The notes under the pieces: model-generated
Told to the model about the DNA's origin: nothing
Seen by the model: only the letters and a program-made list of their open reading frames with translations
The model's database searches: none
Shown: one piece after another, positions 5,737 to 9,125 of the stretch
How the letters are laid out: every line of letters starts with the position of its first letter
Position numbering within the stretch: the stretch's first letter is position 1
Program-made: the position numbers and the translations under genes
Origin: an uncultured Ruminococcus sp.
Lineage (GTDB): Bacteria > Bacillota > Clostridia > Oscillospirales > Ruminococcaceae
Assembly: GCA_937901485.1 (NCBI GenBank)
Contig: CALGTT010000043.1
Coordinates: 1 to 9,125 of the forward strand
DNA length: 9,125 bases
Direction of reading: 5' to 3'

Positions 5737-7908
5737 TTGCCGAACCAGAATAATCCGGATGTTCTTGCAGCGGAAGAAACGGAAAAGATCGAACGGATGA
5801 ACCGCATCCGCCAGACAATGGCAAATAAGGAAGACGGGAATGCACCCAAGCAGAGAACCAAGACACAGATGCTGGATGTTTCCGTTGCAGATAATCCGCC
5901 GGAGCAGCTCGGCTCAGACGCAACACGCGCAGAGAAGCTTGCACAGATCCGCGAGGCTCTTTCCATGGTAGAGCGTCCCGCCGCACAGCCGCAGCAGCCC
6001 GCACCGAAAAAAGGCTCTCTGCCGCCGCTGAAAAAGAAAGGCAGCAAGAGCAATCTCATTAAGAATGCGGCAGCGGAGACCGTAGTCACTGCACCGCCGA
6101 AAAAATCACCGCCTCCGGTACAGCAGAAAACCAAGTCCGGTGCAAAGCCTGTACAGAAACCTGCACCCAAGCCCGTACAGAAGCCGGAAGCACCCAAGCC
6201 TGCACAGTCCGCACCTGCGGAAAAGCCGGTACAGAACTCCAAGAAGCCTGCTCCCCTGCCGCCGCTGAAAATGGCAGGCACAAAGGGAACAGCCGCAAAG
6301 AACGCAGCTGCGGACACCGTTGTGACCGCAATGCCGCCGAAAAAGACTGCGGATGCAGCACCTGCTGCAAAGCCGTCAGCTCCGGCAAAGAAGAAAAAAG
6401 CAGAGGTACATGCCGTTCCCAAGAAGCCGGAACAGACCTCCGCACCCAATAGTGCGCTGGCAAAAAAGCCGGCAGCAGAGAAGAAAGCTGCGGCAGAGCC
6501 GAAAAAGAAGCTCTCTGTCGGCAAGCTTGCTGCGATCTTTGGCGGTGCGGCAGGCGGTACGCTCCTGATCGTCTATTTGGCGATGGCGTTCTTCTTCCAT
6601 GACAAATTCCTGCCGAACACCTATGTCAACGGCGTAGCCATTGGCAATATGACCATGCGCGAGGCAGAGGATGTGCTCCTCTCCAAGGTCAAGGCGGATG
6701 ATCTTGTGCTGACCACGGCACAGGATGAGCAGGTGAGCTTCAGCGCAAAGGATTACAGTGCAGAATATGCCATTCCTGCCGGCGGACTCGATGCGCCGCA
6801 GTCTGAGAACAATTTCCTGTGGATCAAGAAGCTGTTTGTCAATTCCGAATACACGATGGAATATGATTTCAGCTACTCCGAGGAAGGTCTGCGCACTCTG
6901 ATCGTGGATCACGACTGGGGCAGTGAGGTTTCCCAGAACGCGTACATCCAGAGAGGTGCGGATGGTATGTATGAGATCGTTCCGGCAACGACCGGTAACC
7001 AGTTCGACAAGAACAAGCTGATGAATTACGTGACGGAACAGCTCACAGTCGGCAGGTTCATGGTGGATATGGAGGAATCCGGCTGCTACGATGCCTTTGC
7101 CGCTGAGATCCAAGCCGAAGATCTTCAGGAAAAGCTGGAGATCTGCAACAAGTTTGCACAGTGCACCATTACTTATGACTTCTCTGACAGAAAGGAAGTT
7201 CTGGAGGGTTCGACGATCGCCGACTGGGTACTGCTCAGCGACAGCAGCGAGATCACCTTTAACCGTTCAGAGCTGGAAACCTTTGTTGCCGGCATGGCAG
7301 AAAAATACGATACCTACGGACGTGACCGCACGTTCCGTTCCACACTCGACGGCACGATCACCGTACCGTGGACATCCACCAGCATGTACGGCTGGCAGAT
7401 CGACCAGGAAAAGACCGTCAATCAGCTCTATGAGCTGCTGGAGGCTTGTGAATCCGCAACGGTCGAGCCAATCTACACGGCATGGGGCTATGCCTATAAC
7501 CGTGATACAAACGACATCGGCAGTACCTATATAGAGGTGGACATCTCCGCACAGCATCTCTGGTACTACAAGGGCGGCGTATTGCAGATGGATACTGACG
7601 TTGTAACCGGTGTTGACACCAATCCGGAACGCAGAACGCCCCGCGGTATTTTCGAGATCTGGTCGCATGAGAAAAACCGCGTCCTCGGACAGATGGACGA
7701 TGAGGGCTATGAAACGCTGGTGAATTACTGGATGCCCGTCAACTATACCGGTGTTGGTCTGCATGACGCAACATGGCAAAGCTCCTTCGGCGGTTCACGC
7801 TACCTGAACGGTCACGGCTCCCACGGCTGTATCAACCTCCCGCTGGGCTTCGCAAAGGATCTCTATAATTCCACAGTCAACGGCATTCCCGTTGTCATCC
7901 ATGAATAA
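5737..7908 (+). CDS. Membrane-anchored L,D-transpeptidase with PG4-type domain and long basic cytoplasmic tail
   Basis: This 723-residue protein catalyses, by family, 3-3 cross-linking of peptidoglycan stems or attachment of proteins to them on the outer face of the membrane. Residues 1-263 are a Lys/Pro/Ala-rich low-complexity segment, 264-287 a single membrane helix (type II topology), about 291-590 an extracellular region that starts NTYVNGVAIGNMTMREAEDVL like PG4 (PF12229) proteins, and 598-721 the YkuD catalytic domain. The active site is HGSHGCIN, with Cys698, His696 and His693, plus upstream His676 in GVGLHDATW. The start is TTG at 5737: the frame is closed by a TGA three codons upstream, AAAGGA sits ten bases before it, and the nearby ATG at 5727 reads only eight codons in another frame. 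The next in-frame ATG, codon 21, lacks a good ribosome site. The tail is unusually long and contains a duplicated motif. Confidence 0.94.
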   Translation: MPNQNNPDVLAAEETEKIERMNRIRQTMANKEDGNAPKQRTKTQMLDVSVADNPPEQLGSDATRAEKLAQIREALSMVERPAAQPQQPAPKKGSLPPLKKKGSKSNLIKNAAAETVVTAPPKKSPPPVQQKTKSGAKPVQKPAPKPVQKPEAPKPAQSAPAEKPVQNSKKPAPLPPLKMAGTKGTAAKNAAADTVVTAMPPKKTADAAPAAKPSAPAKKKKAEVHAVPKKPEQTSAPNSALAKKPAAEKKAAAEPKKKLSVGKLAAIFGGAAGGTLLIVYLAMAFFFHDKFLPNTYVNGVAIGNMTMREAEDVLLSKVKADDLVLTTAQDEQVSFSAKDYSAEYAIPAGGLDAPQSENNFLWIKKLFVNSEYTMEYDFSYSEEGLRTLIVDHDWGSEVSQNAYIQRGADGMYEIVPATTGNQFDKNKLMNYVTEQLTVGRFMVDMEESGCYDAFAAEIQAEDLQEKLEICNKFAQCTITYDFSDRKEVLEGSTIADWVLLSDSSEITFNRSELETFVAGMAEKYDTYGRDRTFRSTLDGTITVPWTSTSMYGWQIDQEKTVNQLYELLEACESATVEPIYTAWGYAYNRDTNDIGSTYIEVDISAQHLWYYKGGVLQMDTDVVTGVDTNPERRTPRGIFEIWSHEKNRVLGQMDDEGYETLVNYWMPVNYTGVGLHDATWQSSFGGSRYLNGHGSHGCINLPLGFAKDLYNSTVNGIPVVIHE
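6019..6345 (+). repeat. Duplicated 29-30-residue motif in the transpeptidase tail
   Basis: Residues 95-123 (6019-6105) and 174-203 (6256-6345) share LPPLK, a basic Gly/Lys stretch, then KNAAA(E/D)TVVTA and PPKK. Between them are four Pro-Val-Gln elements (PVQQK, KPVQK twice, KPVQN). The motif lies in the predicted cytoplasmic tail before the membrane helix. Function is unknown; binding to a cytoplasmic partner, or simply a flexible basic tether, are both possible. Confidence 0.75.
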
Positions 7909-7914
7909 CCCCGT

Positions 7915-7943
7915 CCCCCGCAGTAATGCGGGGGTATTTTTTT
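7915..7943 (+). terminator. Rho-independent terminator of the L,D-transpeptidase gene
   Basis: A perfect 8-bp stem (CCCCCGCA at 7915-7922, TGCGGGGG at 7927-7934) with a GTAA tetraloop of the stable GNRA class is followed by TATTTTTTT. It begins six bases after the stop codon, so the downstream membrane protein gene needs its own promoter. Confidence 0.95.
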
Positions 7944-8072
7944 GCAAACTGCAAAAAATTGTCAGAAGCGACAAAAACCGCTTTGTATTTTTGTGCAGAA
8001 TGTGCCGTAACTTTTAGTGCAGTAAAACGTACTAACTGATAACCAATATTTTGACGAAAGAAGGGATCCTCT

Positions 8073-9125
8073 ATGTCGAAAGCTGACTACAATCATCTTT
8101 ATGCAAGCTCTGCACCGGTGCAGACTCCGGAAAACACCGCGCAGACTGCGGTGCAGACAGTGCCGTCGGTACAGGCTGCATCTCCGGCTGTGCCGCGTGC
8201 ACCCAAACCGAAAACGCCGTTCTCCCCGATCGCATTCCTGCTGGTGGCAGGCGTGGTGTTCCTGTTTCTGGGCGGTGTGATCTTCCTGACCAGCACATGG
8301 GATATGCTGCCGGATGCCGCGCGTGCCATTGCACTGCTGTCCGCAAGTGCGGTCGCATTCGGTATCAATGTACTTGCGGAGCGTGTGCTGAAGCTCCCGA
8401 AAACCGGTCTTGCGTTCTACATCCTCGGCTGCATTTTCCTGCCGCTTGCACTTGGCGGCATCGGTGCATTCTCACTGTTCGGTGAATGGTTCTCCTTCTC
8501 CGGCGGCGGACGCTGCCTGCTGACGGCACTGATGGCTGCCTGTGTTGCCGCGACGGGTTTTCTCGGACAGAGCAATTACAAAAGCGCGGTGCTTGCAGGT
8601 CTGGGGCTGACGGGAACGAGCAGTGCGTGGATGTTCCTGTGCCTGTTCCTTGTCGATTTCTGCGAAACCGGTCAAATCCTCCCCACGCTCCCCGTGCTTG
8701 TCATTTTCACCGTGCTTCTGGTCGGCTTTGCCGTGGGCATGACCGTCCTCGCGGAACGTTATCTGTGCCGCGTATCCGAACCCACGCCGCTTTCCAGAGC
8801 GTGGATGCCCTGTCTTTACATCCAGAATGCCGCATTTCTCCTGCTGACGGCAGTCACAGCCAACGATGCCCCTCTGCTCGGCAGTCTGGGTGCACTGGTG
8901 CTGGCGATGCTGTTCCTCAGCGAACGCTACATCACCGGAAATCTTCACACCGGCGTATTCGGCTTTGCCTGCGGCATTCTGCTGACACTGGGAAGCCTTT
9001 GTCAGCTGGATCTGTTCTATGACACCACGGCACTGGATGCCTTTCTGTTCATCCTCGGCGGTACGGTTTTCCTCCTGCTGAGCATTGCGGCTCTGCCGAA
9101 TCGCCGCTGGGAAACACAGTCTGCA
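8073..9125 (+). CDS. Polytopic membrane protein, DUF2157-like, with Pro/Ala/Gln-rich N-terminal tail (partial)
   Basis: The frame runs open from the ATG at 8073 to the window edge, giving 351 codons without a stop; AAGGGA (8061-8066) lies six bases before the ATG. Residues 1-50 are a low-complexity tail rich in Ala, Pro, Val and Gln, ending in a basic PRAPKPK stop-transfer-like element. About ten hydrophobic segments follow, near 53-74, 82-101, 112-133, 147-164, 171-195, 206-226, 248-261, 265-283, 291-310 and 322-341. The first pair, with GGVIFLTSTWDMLPDAAR between them, resembles the opening of DUF2157-type membrane proteins; this assignment is from memory of the motif and is tentative. No catalytic motif is seen and function is unknown. 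The gene is separated from its neighbour by a terminator and 130 bp of AT-rich DNA in which no convincing promoter was found. Confidence 0.8.
   Translation, partial: MSKADYNHLYASSAPVQTPENTAQTAVQTVPSVQAASPAVPRAPKPKTPFSPIAFLLVAGVVFLFLGGVIFLTSTWDMLPDAARAIALLSASAVAFGINVLAERVLKLPKTGLAFYILGCIFLPLALGGIGAFSLFGEWFSFSGGGRCLLTALMAACVAATGFLGQSNYKSAVLAGLGLTGTSSAWMFLCLFLVDFCETGQILPTLPVLVIFTVLLVGFAVGMTVLAERYLCRVSEPTPLSRAWMPCLYIQNAAFLLLTAVTANDAPLLGSLGALVLAMLFLSERYITGNLHTGVFGFACGILLTLGSLCQLDLFYDTTALDAFLFILGGTVFLLLSIAALPNRRWETQSA

Noticed and set aside
5613..6524. 303-codon minus-strand frame opposite the transpeptidase tail
   Set aside because: Its Phe/Ala/Gly-rich product is the complement of the Lys/Pro/Ala codons of the true gene, and it has no start signals.
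7960..7990. Second small hairpin (AAGCG/CGCTT) after the transpeptidase terminator
   Set aside because: The stem is only five base pairs with a wide loop, and the strong terminator at 7915-7943 already accounts for the 3' end.
8071..8948. Minus-strand frames opposite the right-hand membrane protein
   Set aside because: The plus-strand frame is open for 351 codons with a ribosome site and regular hydrophobic segments; the opposite frames have none of these.

Overview
The window looks like the chromosome of a Gram-positive gut anaerobe of class Clostridia, most likely Ruminococcus or a close relative. This is inferred from the dockerin-type EF-hand modules, the AgrC/AgrA-like LytTR regulatory pair, the PG4/YkuD type of L,D-transpeptidase, the strong AGGAGG-type ribosome binding sites and the medium GC content. 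No database search was possible.

Left part, minus strand (1-5040). A secreted 1261-residue protein (1255-5040) consists of five tandem units, each a dockerin-like EF-hand pair plus an unrecognised beta-rich module, closed by a sixth, terminal dockerin. Downstream of it, a hairpin terminator runs directly into a consensus promoter for a LytTR response regulator (391-1134). That gene overlaps by four bases (ATGA) the start of a polytopic membrane protein that leaves the window at base 1 and is probably the cognate sensor kinase.

Divergent intergenic region (5041-5736, 696 bp, no convincing protein gene). It holds an extended -10 promoter next to the secreted-protein gene, a 108-bp element bounded by 22-bp inverted arms, a GC-rich cluster of hairpins that resembles a dispersed palindromic repeat, and a near-perfect minus-strand promoter (TTGACA-17-TATACT). 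That promoter has no gene within 450 bp and fires into the hairpin cluster. It could make a short structured RNA of about 180 nt, or a long attenuated leader for the dockerin gene. Promoters for the rightward gene lie at the other end.

Right part, plus strand (5737-9125). A membrane-anchored L,D-transpeptidase (723 aa, TTG start) has an unusually long basic Lys/Pro/Ala-rich cytoplasmic tail containing a duplicated motif, and ends at a clean terminator. A polytopic membrane protein with a Pro/Ala/Gln-rich N-terminal tail follows and runs out of the window; it resembles DUF2157-type proteins.

Functionally the window combines cell-surface and secreted functions (cohesin-dockerin type adhesion, peptidoglycan cross-linking, a membrane protein) with a two-component system that may sense a peptide. 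Regulation of the surface genes by that system is not shown by the sequence.
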